This document shows positions 7,513 through 15,860 of a DNA stretch of 42,014 nucleotides, piece by piece (position 1 is the stretch's first letter; each line of letters starts with the position of its first letter). The position numbers were made by a program, and so were the translations under genes. Below the pieces are notes generated by a model. That model was given only the letters and a program-made list of their open reading frames with translations, made no database searches and was not told the DNA's origin. This stretch comes from Streptomyces scabichelini (GTDB lineage: Bacteria > Actinomycetota > Actinomycetes > Streptomycetales > Streptomycetaceae): positions 1 through 42,014 of the forward strand of contig NZ_JAAKZY010000082.1 in assembly GCF_011045015.1 (NCBI RefSeq), in the 5' to 3' direction.

Positions 7513-7533
7513 ACCGTGCCGTGACGGCACGGT
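7513..7533 (+). promoter_or_regulatory. MerR operator copy 3 (hydrolase promoter), perfect palindrome
   Basis: Arms ACCGTGCCGT and ACGGCACGGT match perfectly around a central G. ATGACC at 7510-7515 occupies the -35 position seen in the other two copies. The site lies 118 bp upstream of the hydrolase ATG. A purely terminator role for the DUF3159 gene is possible, but three copies in matching promoter positions favour an operator. Confidence 0.75.
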
Positions 7534-7541
7534 GCCACCTC

Positions 7542-7615
7542 GCACCGGCAGAACCCGCACCAACAGAGCCCGCACCGGCAGAACCCCTCGTTCCCGCCGA
7601 ATCGTTCCCGCCGAA
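7542..7615. repeat. Two adjacent short tandem repeats in the hydrolase leader
   Basis: A 15-bp unit (GCACCGGCAGAACCC) occurs three times at 7542-7586, the middle copy diverged. It is followed at once by a 14-bp unit (TCGTTCCCGCCGAA) twice in perfect tandem at 7588-7601 and 7602-7615. Both lie between the MerR operator and the ribosome binding site of the hydrolase gene. Confidence 0.9.
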
Positions 7616-7651
7616 CTCAAGGTCGGCCACACGTCGTTTCCGGAGGAGACC

Positions 7652-9361
7652 ATGAAGAAGATTCCCGTGCCCGCCGCGGCCACTGCGGCAGTCGCCGCGC
7701 TGGCGTTAACCGGTGGGTCCGTCGGCCCTGCCGGCGCGGCACAGTCCGCTGCCCCCACGGTGGCCACCGCCGAGGACCCCGTGACACACAGGGACAACAA
7801 CCGTGTCCCCAAGGGCGCGGAGTGGACACAGCACTACTTCCCGTCCTCGGACGGCTCCGGTACCGAGCTGCACGCCGATGTCCTGCTGCCGGAGAGACTG
7901 CCCCAGGGTGAGAAAGTGCCGGTCATCCTCTCTGTCGGCGCCTACTTCGGGCACTCCGGAGAGCTCACGGACGAGAAGTGGAAGAAGACCGGCCCGTCCG
8001 CACGCTTCAAGGACCTCGTCGAGGGAGGCGACCTGTTCGACCGGGGCTACGCCCTGGTACAGGTGGACCTGCGCGGCTTCGGCGGGTCCAGCGGCTGCCT
8101 CGACTACATGGGCAAGGGCGAGCAGGCCGACGTCAAGGCGGCGATCGACTGGGCGGCGAAGCAGCCGTGGTCCACCGGCAAGGTCGGCATGTACGGCAAG
8201 TCGTACGACGCGACGACCGCCCTGGTCGGCAACAACCTGGACCAGGACGCGCTCAAGGCCGTCGTCGCCCAGGAACCCGTCTGGGACATGTACCGCCTGA
8301 CCCGCTCCAACAGGGTGCCGAAACTGGGCGGGGTCCTCGCCCCCAACACCTACAACCAGATAGCGCAGTTGCCGCCGCTGCCCGACGACCAGGAGCGCTA
8401 CAAGAGGAACAACCGGTACGAGCTGAAGCACCCGGAGTGCACCGCGTACAACACGGACAACAACCTCAAGCCCGACCCCGAAGACCCGTACTGGCGGCAG
8501 CGCGACCTGGCGAAGCAGGCCAAGGGCAGCGACACCCCGCTGTTCTTCACCCAGGGCTTCATCGAGTCGAACACCAAGCCGGAGGCGATGCAGGAGTACC
8601 TCGCGGGCCACCAGGGCACCGAGCGCGGCTGGCTCGGCCAGTGGGACCACGTACGCGGCAACGAACGCACCGAGGACGGGCGGCTGCAGATGGGTCGCGC
8701 GGGCTGGTTCAAAGAGGTGATGTCCTTCTACGACCAGCACCTCAAGGGGATCGCTCCCACGACCGACTACCCGGCCTTCGCCGTCCAGGACAGCACCGGA
8801 GCCTGGCGTTCCCAGGACACCTGGCCCCTCTCGGACCGGTCCGCCGACGTGGTGCTGCGCGACGGGTCCTACGTGGACCAGGGCGAGCCCGGCGACTCGG
8901 CGAACTTCCTCACGTGGTCCGAACCGGTCGAGCGCGACATCCGCATCACCAGGACGCCCAGGATCGAGATGGACACCGAGGGCAGCGGCAACGTCATGGT
9001 CAAGTTGTACGACGTCGCGCAGGACGGCTCCGCCGTCATGTTCGACGAGCAGGTGGCGATCGTGGATGCCTCCGGCCACGTGGCCATGGACCTCAAGTCG
9101 ACCGACTGGCGTCTGAAGGCCGGCCACTCCCTGGCCGTCGAGATCGGCACCGTCTATGACGGCGCGTGGATCGACACCCCGACCGGCGACCGCATCAAGG
9201 TGACGGACGCGCGCCTCGGCCTCTCCGTCGACGACCCCTCCGACGACCAGGCCACCGAAGGCAAGCGCTCGCCGTACCTCGACACCTACGTGAAGGTGTA
9301 CACGAAGAAGAAGTTGGCGACGCAGCCCCCGTCGTTCACGGTCCCTTCGGCTCGCGACTGA
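7652..9361 (+). CDS. Secreted CocE/NonD-family (X-Pro dipeptidyl-peptidase S15-like) hydrolase
   Basis: A 569-aa alpha/beta hydrolase with a clear Sec signal peptide (KK, then a hydrophobic core, cleavage likely near AGAAQS at 28-32). The catalytic domain has VDLRGFGGSSG (138-148) and the nucleophile elbow GMYGKSYDA with Ser184. The acid probably lies in QGFIESNTKP, where the acidic residue is Glu, and the His is in GQWDHVRG. A C-terminal jelly-roll domain (PepX_C) covers about residues 400-565. Members cleave X-Pro dipeptides or act as esterases/acylases; the substrate here is unknown. ATG 7652 follows GGAGGAG. Codon 19, in the signal peptide, is TTA (7706-7708), implying dependence on the bldA leucyl-tRNA. 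A MerR operator lies upstream. Confidence 0.88.
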   Translation: MKKIPVPAAATAAVAALALTGGSVGPAGAAQSAAPTVATAEDPVTHRDNNRVPKGAEWTQHYFPSSDGSGTELHADVLLPERLPQGEKVPVILSVGAYFGHSGELTDEKWKKTGPSARFKDLVEGGDLFDRGYALVQVDLRGFGGSSGCLDYMGKGEQADVKAAIDWAAKQPWSTGKVGMYGKSYDATTALVGNNLDQDALKAVVAQEPVWDMYRLTRSNRVPKLGGVLAPNTYNQIAQLPPLPDDQERYKRNNRYELKHPECTAYNTDNNLKPDPEDPYWRQRDLAKQAKGSDTPLFFTQGFIESNTKPEAMQEYLAGHQGTERGWLGQWDHVRGNERTEDGRLQMGRAGWFKEVMSFYDQHLKGIAPTTDYPAFAVQDSTGAWRSQDTWPLSDRSADVVLRDGSYVDQGEPGDSANFLTWSEPVERDIRITRTPRIEMDTEGSGNVMVKLYDVAQDGSAVMFDEQVAIVDASGHVAMDLKSTDWRLKAGHSLAVEIGTVYDGAWIDTPTGDRIKVTDARLGLSVDDPSDDQATEGKRSPYLDTYVKVYTKKKLATQPPSFTVPSARD

Positions 9362-9384
9362 TACCCGGCCGGCTCGTGCCGAAC

Positions 9385-9422
9385 TCGCCCTTTGACCTGC
9401 ATTTGTGCAGGCCAAGGGGCGA
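9385..9422. terminator. Bidirectional terminator between convergent genes
   Basis: Arms of 17 bp (9385-9401 and 9406-9422) close on a TTTG tetraloop with one mismatch and one G-T pair. The hairpin lies 24 bp after the hydrolase stop and serves both this gene and the convergent methyltransferase. There is no U-tract, as is usual in Streptomyces. Confidence 0.85.
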
Positions 9423-9529
9423 TTCGCTGCAGTGGCGTGTTCCGGCCGGTGCACACAGGGTCGTATCCAGCTCACGCGGTGGGCGGGCGCGGGACCGCGT
9501 GCTGCTCGGAAGTCACACGGGGACCCTCG

Positions 9530-10465
9530 TCAGCCTGAGGCGTCCCGGCTCTTCGCGCCGGCGCGCAGATAGCCCGAGTTCGCCACCTGACCGAGGAACG
9601 TCATCCGGGTGTCCGTGGCCATGTGCTTCTCGTAGGCCTCTTTGATACCGGGCCACTTGGGGTGCCCGAAGTCGTCGAGTACGACGATGCCGCCGGGCGC
9701 GGCAATCTGCTCGGCCCACGCGAGATCCGCGAGGACGCCGGGGGCGGAGTGGTCGCCGTCGACGATGATCACTCCGTAGGAACGGTCGGAGACCAGGGCG
9801 CGCACCTCGGGGTCCTCGGAGAAGCCCTGCTGGATGCGGGTCGCGGCTCCGGCCGCGCCGGCCAGGCCCAGATTGGTGCGCACCGCGGCCCCGCGCACGG
9901 GGGTGCCGGTCGGGTCGGCTCCCTCGGTGGTGCCGGGCTGGAGCTGCAGGCCCGCGAGCGGGTCGACGATCGTCAGGCTCGGGTCGCGGCCCGCGCGCTC
10001 CATCATCCGGATCAGGGCCGCGCCGAACATTCCGTACAGGGTGCCGATCTCCAGGATTTCATCGTTCGGCGGGTCGAGCAGCGGTACGGCGGAGAGCTTG
10101 CCGCAGATGTTCATGGTGCCGCCCGCGATCCGGCCGACTCCGAGCGCCTCCAGGGCGATGAGCAACCGGAACGACTGGGCGATATTGCGCTCCGCGCCGT
10201 CGCTGTCCCCGGTCATCAGCGCCAACTCGTCGATGGCGCGCTGGAGATGGACCTCGGCGGGGAGTCGCGACACACCACGCCCTGTTTTGTCAAACAGCAG
10301 CTCGAGGGGCCGCTGGCGCTGGCGCAGCGCCGTCAGCTCGCGCAGCAGTCCCCCGTCGGGGTCCCTGCTGGCGCGGCGGATCCCGCGCTCGATGCGCTGA
10401 TCGATGAGGTCGGCGATCGGACGCAGGGTGCGCCTGGCGGCCTTGGTGGTGAGTAACCCTCGCAT
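9530..10465 (-). CDS. Class I SAM-dependent methyltransferase (Methyltransf_24-like)
   Basis: A 311-aa protein. After an alpha-helical N-terminal 100 residues comes a Rossmann methyltransferase core: motif I LEIGTLYGMFG (138-148), LTIVDP (164-169), IIVDGDH (233-239) and VVLDDFGHP (261-269). The VDGDH and LDDF motifs are typical of the Methyltransf_24 / CmcI-like group, whose members often modify glycans or small molecules in biosynthetic loci. No obvious partner enzyme is adjacent, so the substrate is unknown. The ATG at 10463-10465 has GAGGG upstream on its strand. Codon 4 is TTA (10454-10456 on the complement), so translation should depend on bldA, like the convergent hydrolase. Confidence 0.8.
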   Translation of the reverse strand: MRGLLTTKAARRTLRPIADLIDQRIERGIRRASRDPDGGLLRELTALRQRQRPLELLFDKTGRGVSRLPAEVHLQRAIDELALMTGDSDGAERNIAQSFRLLIALEALGVGRIAGGTMNICGKLSAVPLLDPPNDEILEIGTLYGMFGAALIRMMERAGRDPSLTIVDPLAGLQLQPGTTEGADPTGTPVRGAAVRTNLGLAGAAGAATRIQQGFSEDPEVRALVSDRSYGVIIVDGDHSAPGVLADLAWAEQIAAPGGIVVLDDFGHPKWPGIKEAYEKHMATDTRMTFLGQVANSGYLRAGAKSRDASG

Positions 10466-10891
10466 GGCTCTGTGTCCCTCACAGGTAGGGGAGAAGTACC
10501 GCGTACATGTGGGGGGGGACAGAAGGTGTGCAGGCCTTCCCCGTACGTCGGTGGAGACGGGCGGCACAGTGGGAGCGTCCGACGACAGTAGAACGTAAAA
10601 CATCCATAGATCAAGCACAGGAAACGACGGCATCCAGCCCAGGAAAAGCGGAAATGACCCTTGGGCCACAAGAGGGTTACCGCATCAAGTCGTCAGGGTG
10701 GAATCACCGTCCAGGGCGGCGATTTCTTCGACCTGCTATCCAAGTGACGGTGCGAATGGCCGCGGATGTGGTTCAGCGACCTTCACGCGAAACCGTTGCC
10801 GGTTGCGCCACGTCAGTTGCCCCACATTCCGCCCCTTTACCTGCCCGTCCTGGGGTCCACCTTCGATCGGCGTCACGGGCAGAATGAACTC
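10466..10891. other. Divergent intergenic region, methyltransferase / histidine kinase
   Basis: About 425 bp of somewhat lower GC DNA with no supported gene. It must hold the promoters of the minus-strand methyltransferase and the plus-strand kinase. CAGAAT at 10880-10885 lies six bases before the kinase GTG, so a leaderless transcript is possible. I see no strong dyad. Confidence 0.4.
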
Positions 10892-12049
10892 GTGCCTCTC
10901 ACTCAGACCCGTCTCCGGCTACCTACGGGCGCCCGTGGTGACGCCGCACTGGCTTTGGGGACGTTTGTGTTGGTGGCGATCGCCGAGGGGCAGCGGCTGG
11001 GCAGCGGCGAGGGCTCGGTGGCCTCGATGGTCGTGTCCTGGCTGCTGATCGGAGCGGTGTGCGGCGCGCTGTTGTTCCGGCGCCGATGTCCGGTGGCGGT
11101 GGGCTGGTTCACGGCGCTGGCCACCGGGGGCTACTACGTGCTCAGTGCCGTCGACGGGCCGCTGGTCCTCGTCCCGATCGTGGCGTTGTACGCCATCGCC
11201 GCCCAGGGTCGGCTGCAGCCGGCCATCGCCGTGGCGGCGGCGATGGTGATCGGCGTCGGCGTGGGCGCCCTCATGACCCGGAGCGACGTCACTGGTACGG
11301 CGGTGTTCATGCTCACCGGCTGGTTGGTCGCTGTCGTCGCGCTCGGCAGTGTGCGGCACGGCCGGGTGGCGTACGCCGAGGAGGAGGCGCGGCTTCGGGC
11401 CACCGAGGAACGGCTGCGCATTGCCCGCGAGTTGCACGATGTGATCGGGCACAACATTTCGATGATCAACGTGCAGTCGGGTGCGGCCCTGCACCGGCTG
11501 AAGAAGGACCCTGCGCAGGCCGAAGCGGCGCTGAGCGCTATCAAGGCGGGTAGCCGGGAGACCTTGCAGGAGCTGCGGGCCACCCTCGAGTTGCTTCGCC
11601 GGGTCGACGAGGATGCGCCCAGAGCACCAGCGCCGGGTCTGGCCCGGGCGGATGCACTGGTGGCCTCGGCAAAGCTCGCGGGGCTCGCGGCGCGGATCGA
11701 GCGGACCGGGGCCGAGCGCGCGTTGCCTGCCCAAGTCGACCTGGCCGCATACCGGATCGTGCAGGAGTCGCTGACCAACGCCGCCCGGCACAGCGGCGCC
11801 GGACACGTCACGATCCGGATCGCCTACGGGGACCGCGAGTTGACGGTCGCCGTCGAGGACGACGGCCAAGGCGCGGCAGCCCGCCCGGCCAGGTCGGGAG
11901 GCGGCAGCGGCATTGCCGGCATGACCGAGCGGGCGCGGGCATTGGGCGGCGAGCTGGCCGCGGGCCCACGGCCGGAAGGCGGATTCGCGGTGCGGGCCCG
12001 GCTACCGTACGGGATCACAGGAGAGCCGACGGAGCGGAGCAGCCGATGA
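10892..12049 (+). CDS. NarL-type sensor histidine kinase (two-component pair 1)
   Basis: A 385-aa membrane kinase. Residues 18-155 form about five transmembrane helices with almost no extracytoplasmic loop, so sensing is likely within the membrane. HisKA_3 follows, with phospho-acceptor His182 in RIARELHDVIGHNIS. The HATPase_c domain has AYRIVQESLTNAARHSG (N box) and GGSGIAGMTERA (G box). The GTG at 10892 is chosen because upstream codons do not fit the family; no Shine-Dalgarno sequence is evident. It overlaps the regulator gene by four bases (ATGA), implying translational coupling. Confidence 0.85.
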   Translation: MPLTQTRLRLPTGARGDAALALGTFVLVAIAEGQRLGSGEGSVASMVVSWLLIGAVCGALLFRRRCPVAVGWFTALATGGYYVLSAVDGPLVLVPIVALYAIAAQGRLQPAIAVAAAMVIGVGVGALMTRSDVTGTAVFMLTGWLVAVVALGSVRHGRVAYAEEEARLRATEERLRIARELHDVIGHNISMINVQSGAALHRLKKDPAQAEAALSAIKAGSRETLQELRATLELLRRVDEDAPRAPAPGLARADALVASAKLAGLAARIERTGAERALPAQVDLAAYRIVQESLTNAARHSGAGHVTIRIAYGDRELTVAVEDDGQGAAARPARSGGGSGIAGMTERARALGGELAAGPRPEGGFAVRARLPYGITGEPTERSSR

Positions 12050-12714
12050 TCAGGGTCCTGCTGGTGGATGACCACTGGCTGGTCAGGGCCGGGTTCCGGT
12101 CGGTCCTGGACGACGAGGACGACATCGAGGTGGTGGGCGAGGCCGCCGACGGGCAAGCCGCGGTCTCGGCCTGCCGCGCGCTGAAGCCGGACGTGGTGTT
12201 GATGGACATCCGGATGCCGGGGACGGACGGTCTCGACGCCACCCAGGTGATCACGGAGGATGAGCAGCTGGCCTCGGTGAAGGTGGTCATCCTGACGACC
12301 TTCGATCTGGACGACTACGTGTACGGGGCGCTGCGCGCCGGGGCGACCGGCTTCCTGGTGAAGGACACCGAGCCGGAGGAACTGCTGCACGCGGTGCGGG
12401 TCGCCGCCCGGGGCGACGCCCTGATCAGTCCGTCGGTCACCCGGCGGCTCATCGCCGAGTTCGCGGGCCGGGTCAAGGGCCCTCAGCCGGACCCTCGGCT
12501 CGATGTGCTCACGGACCGGGAGCGCGAGGTCATGCAGCTGGTGGCCGCCGGGCTCACGAACGACGAGATCGCCGAGCGGCTGGTGCTGCAACTGTCGACG
12601 GCGAAGACGCACGTCAGCCGCATCCTGACGAAGCTGGGTGCACGAGACAGGTCACAGCTCGTGGTCCTGGCGTACGAGTCCGGAATGGTCAGCCCCGGCT
12701 GGCTGGAGGACTGA
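12046..12714 (+). CDS. NarL/FixJ response regulator (two-component pair 1)
   Basis: A 222-aa regulator. The receiver domain (1-120) has the acidic pocket D8-D9, phospho-acceptor Asp54 in VVLMDIRMPG, and K105-region LVKD. The LuxR-type HTH (about 155-215) contains LTDREREVMQLVAAGLTNDEIAERL and STAKTHVSRILTKLGARDR. It is the partner of the overlapping kinase. Its target may be the downstream small membrane protein/MMPL genes, but the 367-bp gap and a hairpin in between make that uncertain. Confidence 0.9.
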   Translation: MIRVLLVDDHWLVRAGFRSVLDDEDDIEVVGEAADGQAAVSACRALKPDVVLMDIRMPGTDGLDATQVITEDEQLASVKVVILTTFDLDDYVYGALRAGATGFLVKDTEPEELLHAVRVAARGDALISPSVTRRLIAEFAGRVKGPQPDPRLDVLTDREREVMQLVAAGLTNDEIAERLVLQLSTAKTHVSRILTKLGARDRSQLVVLAYESGMVSPGWLED

Positions 12715-13081
12715 GCGGATACGGCGAAGTCCGGTGCTGTACCGCGCCCCGTAAGGGGCGCGGGGAACTGCGCGACCAGCCACGGACGGCCCGCAGGTTC
12801 CGGACCGCACTTCCAGCGGAGCGCTTAGGCAGGCCCGGCCCTCACCGGTCTCACCGCTGGCCCGCAGGCACGGTACTGCCCCGGGGTGGTTCGCTGACCC
12901 GGCATACCTGCTGCCGCGCACGGCGGATCCGGGCTGGTCAGCAGGGTTCGATCCGGTTGGCCATCCGCCCGTGGACGCCGCCCTACATCCGGGGTACCGC
13001 GTCGCGTACATCCGCTGAGGTACGCCTGGTGTCGTCCGGGGACTGACGATTTCGACCTCGTCGCGGGCGCACGATCGGGGC
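12715..13081. other. Intergenic region with hairpin repeat
   Basis: No supported gene. It begins with a Streptomyces-type hairpin repeat and otherwise must contain the promoter of the small membrane protein/MMPL genes. A minus-strand open frame at 12825-13091 has no recognisable features. Confidence 0.45.
12743..12785 (+). terminator. Streptomyces-type intergenic hairpin repeat, copy 1
   Basis: CCGCGCCCC and GGGGCGCGG form a perfect 9-bp stem with a GTAA loop (12743-12764). GGAACTGCGCGACCAGCCAC follows it, a sequence I recognise as a recurring element after such stems in Streptomyces genomes. It lies 29 bp after the regulator stop and probably terminates the two-component operon. A reverse-oriented copy is at 19771-19810. 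Confidence 0.8.
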
Positions 13082-13297
13082 ATGAACGCACCTCCCTCTC
13101 CCGGACGGGTCACGACCGCGCTCGTCGGCGCCCTCGTCGGAGCCGCCGCCGGAATTCTGCTGGTGTCGGCTGCCGGGGCCCTGGCCTTGGAGATCGACGG
13201 AGTGTTCGCCATCCCGGCGATCGGCGTACCCACGTTGTGCGGCGTCGTAGTGGGCGCGTTCGTCATGCCTGGCAACTCACGCTCCAATCGGAGGTAG
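13082..13297 (+). CDS. Small membrane protein (71 aa), unknown
   Basis: A 71-aa protein with two hydrophobic segments (about 12-36 and 43-63) and basic ends (RSNRR). It lies six bases before the MMPL gene and its last codons contain the ribosome binding site of that gene, so the two are probably cotranscribed. GC-rich third positions support coding. I do not recognise a family. It may be a small partner subunit of the transporter. Confidence 0.6.
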   Translation: MNAPPSPGRVTTALVGALVGAAAGILLVSAAGALALEIDGVFAIPAIGVPTLCGVVVGAFVMPGNSRSNRR

Positions 13298-13303
13298 TCA
13301 CCC

Positions 13304-15520
13304 ATGTCTCCCGACCGCGGCGCACCCGCGCCCTTTGCCCCACCGGCACCACCCGGCCGACGAGCTGAAGCGCGCGTCGGCCGGTTCGGCGCCCTGGCCG
13401 GCTGGGCGCAGCGTCATCGCTGGGCGGCTCTGCTGCTCTGGGTGGCCGTCCTGGCTGCCGTCACGTTGGGCTCGACGGCCGCCGGCTCCGCGTACAAGAA
13501 CAACTTCGCGCTGCCGGGCACCGACTCGCAGACGGCCACCGACCTGTTCACAAAGCACGGTTCGGACCAGGCCGGGGACAGTGTCGAGATCGTCCTCAAG
13601 GACACCCGGGGCATCGACCAGCCCAAGGCCGCCGTGGAGAAGATGCTCGCCGAGGTCGAGCAGCTGCCGGGCGTCGCCGAGGTACGCAGTCCCTACGTCG
13701 ACGCCTCCGCCGTGTCCAAGGATGGCACGATCGGCTACGCCACCGTCACGCTCGACGGCAAGGCCGAGGCCGTGCCGAAGGCGGAGGTCGCCAAGATCAT
13801 CGAAACCGCCCAGGGCGCCGCGTCAGGCAGTCTCCAGGTCGAGCTCGGTGGCGAGGCCGTGCGCGGCGCCGAGGAGAAGGAAGCCCCGATCGCGGAAATG
13901 GCCGGAATCGTGGCCGCTGTGATCATCCTCGGGCTGCTCTTCGGCTCCCTGGTGGCGGCGGCCGTGCCGCTGATCACCGCTCTCTTCGCGGTCGGCTCGG
14001 CCCTCGGTCTGATCGTTCTTGCCTCGCACGTCTTCACCATCGCCGATTTCACGCCGCCCATCACGATGCTCGTCGGGCTCGGCGTCGGCATCGACTACGC
14101 CCTGCTGATCTTCTACCGCTACCGGCAAGAGCTCACCGACGGCGCCGAGCCGGCCGAAGCCACCCGTAAGGCCCTGGACGCCGCAGGACGTACGGTGTTC
14201 TTCGCCGGCTGCACGGTGATCATTGCCCTGCTGGGGCTGGTCGCGCTCGGTCTCGGCTCGCTGCAGGGGGTGGCCCTTTCCCTGGCGCTGACCGTGCTGA
14301 CCACCATGGCCGCATCCCTGGTCCTGCTGCCCGCCCTGCTGGCGATCTTCGGCAAGCGCATCCAGCGCCATGTGCTCAAGCACGCGGCCAGGACCGAGGC
14401 CAAGGGCAAGGCCGAAGGCCGCCGCTGGCGGGCCCTGGCCTCGGCGGTACAGCGGCGGCCGTTGCCGGCTCTGGTGGCCGCCACCATCGCCCTGCTGGCG
14501 CTGTCCGCACCGGCCCTGGGCATGCGGCTCGGCTTCGCCGACGCGGGCAACGACCCGAAGACCACGACCTCCCGGCAGGCCTATGACCTGCTCACTGAGG
14601 GCTTCGGCCCGGGTTTCAACGGTCCGCTGATCGTCCTTGCGCAAGGAGACGCGGCAGCCGGCAAGATCGTGTCGTCCGCACTGGCCAAGACCGAGGGTGT
14701 GGCGGCGGCCAGCCCTGCGGTGCCCTCCGAGGACGGAGCCCTGTCCACCGTGTTCGTCTACCCGACGACGTCACCGCAGGACAAGGGCACCGCCGACCTG
14801 GTGCACCACCTGCGCGAGGACGTGGCCCCGGAGCTCGAGCAGGACACCGGTGCCAATGTCCTGGTGGGCGGCGCCGTCGCAGGCTCCCAGGACTTCTCGG
14901 AGACCGTCTCCAAGCGGATGCCGATCTTCATCGCCGTCGTGGTCGGGCTGTCGTCCCTGCTCCTGATGATGGTCTTCCGGTCGATCCTGATCCCTCTCAA
15001 GGCCGCGCTGCTGAACCTGATCTCGATCGCGGCCGCGCTCGGCGCCATGACCCTGGTGTTCCAGCACGGCTTGTTCGGGGTGCAGCCGGGCCCGATCGAA
15101 GCCTTCCTCCCCGTGCTGATCTTCGCGATCGTGTTCGGGCTCTCCATGGACTATGAGGTGTTCCTCGTCGGGCGAATGCACGAGGAGTGGGAGCGTACGA
15201 AGGACCATTCCCTCGCGGTGCGGGAAGGGCTGGCCTCCACCGGCAAGGTGATCACGGCGGCAGGCGCCATCATGATCGTGGTGTTCGGCGCCTTCATGCT
15301 GAGCGCCGACCGGATGCTCCAACAGTTCGGCCTGGGGCTCGCGGTGGCGATCTTGATGGACGCACTGGTCATCCGCTGCCTGATGGTCCCGGCCCTCATG
15401 CAGCTGATGGGCAAGTGGGCCTGGTGGCTGCCCGCCCCGCTCGCCCGGTGGCTGCCCAAGGTGACGCTCGAAGCCCCTGCGCAGAGCCCGCCGGCGGCCA
15501 AGGAGACCGTCGCTCCTTGA
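13304..15520 (+). CDS. MMPL-family (RND superfamily) transporter
   Basis: A 738-aa membrane exporter with the MMPL layout: TM1, a large extracytoplasmic domain (about 65-195), five TMs with GVGIDYALLIFYRYR, a cytoplasmic linker (KRIQRHVLKHAARTEAKGKA), then a second TM plus loop domain and five TMs with VFGLSMDYEVFLVGRM. The two Asp-Tyr motifs are the proton-relay sites of the family. Related actinobacterial proteins export lipids or hydrophobic compounds; the cargo is unknown here. GGAGG lies ten bases before the ATG at 13304. Confidence 0.93.
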   Translation: MSPDRGAPAPFAPPAPPGRRAEARVGRFGALAGWAQRHRWAALLLWVAVLAAVTLGSTAAGSAYKNNFALPGTDSQTATDLFTKHGSDQAGDSVEIVLKDTRGIDQPKAAVEKMLAEVEQLPGVAEVRSPYVDASAVSKDGTIGYATVTLDGKAEAVPKAEVAKIIETAQGAASGSLQVELGGEAVRGAEEKEAPIAEMAGIVAAVIILGLLFGSLVAAAVPLITALFAVGSALGLIVLASHVFTIADFTPPITMLVGLGVGIDYALLIFYRYRQELTDGAEPAEATRKALDAAGRTVFFAGCTVIIALLGLVALGLGSLQGVALSLALTVLTTMAASLVLLPALLAIFGKRIQRHVLKHAARTEAKGKAEGRRWRALASAVQRRPLPALVAATIALLALSAPALGMRLGFADAGNDPKTTTSRQAYDLLTEGFGPGFNGPLIVLAQGDAAAGKIVSSALAKTEGVAAASPAVPSEDGALSTVFVYPTTSPQDKGTADLVHHLREDVAPELEQDTGANVLVGGAVAGSQDFSETVSKRMPIFIAVVVGLSSLLLMMVFRSILIPLKAALLNLISIAAALGAMTLVFQHGLFGVQPGPIEAFLPVLIFAIVFGLSMDYEVFLVGRMHEEWERTKDHSLAVREGLASTGKVITAAGAIMIVVFGAFMLSADRMLQQFGLGLAVAILMDALVIRCLMVPALMQLMGKWAWWLPAPLARWLPKVTLEAPAQSPPAAKETVAP

Positions 15521-15574
15521 TCGGCAGATTGCCGTGATCGCCGCTACATGTTGATCAGGCGGCGCCAAGTCCAT

Positions 15575-15612
15575 GCGCTGGGCCCGGCCGGAAACCCGTC
15601 CGAGCCCAGCGC
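15575..15612 (+). terminator. Candidate terminator after the MMPL gene
   Basis: GCGCTGGGC (15575-15583) and GCCCAGCGC (15604-15612) are perfect 9-bp arms separated by 20 bases. The position, 54 bp after the MMPL stop, fits a terminator. Confidence 0.5.
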
Positions 15613-15724
15613 GTCGACGGCAGTTGGGCACACCTGCAACTCCATGCGCCCATCACAGGAGGGGAGGACGGTCGCTCATGGCTCACATGAGGCCGCCACC
15701 CGAGCGGGGGTGGCCGCTTCTTTT

Positions 15725-15744
15725 ACTGGTACTGCGGTACCAGT
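15725..15744. promoter_or_regulatory. Palindromic operator candidate upstream of the ABC operon
   Basis: ACTGGTAC and GTACCAGT form perfect 8-bp arms around TGCG, preceded by TTTT. It lies 116 bp before the ABC ATPase start. The form fits TetR, GntR or PadR dimer sites. No one-component regulator gene lies next to it, so the binding protein is elsewhere. Confidence 0.6.
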
Positions 15745-15860
15745 CACCCCTCGAAGAGTCACCCGCGGTCCCAGTGATTGCGACGTTCCCGCCCGTAGCT
15801 TCGAAAGCAGAGGTCACGGCCCTTCCGTGACCGGTATCCAAGCGAGAAGGAGTGACCTCG

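Larger units (their letters stand above)
15521..15860. other. Intergenic region, MMPL / ABC exporter
   Basis: No supported gene in about 340 bp. It contains a long-looped inverted repeat (15575-15612) that could terminate the MMPL transcript and a strong 8-bp-arm palindrome (15725-15744) upstream of the ABC operon. Confidence 0.5.

Noticed and set aside
7541..7615. CRISPR array
   Set aside because: The units are 14-15 bp in direct contact, without spacers or cas genes; these are simple tandem duplications.
7706..9475. Long minus-strand frame opposite the CocE-type hydrolase
   Set aside because: It mirrors the hydrolase frame and has no recognisable domain; high-GC antisense frames are open by chance.
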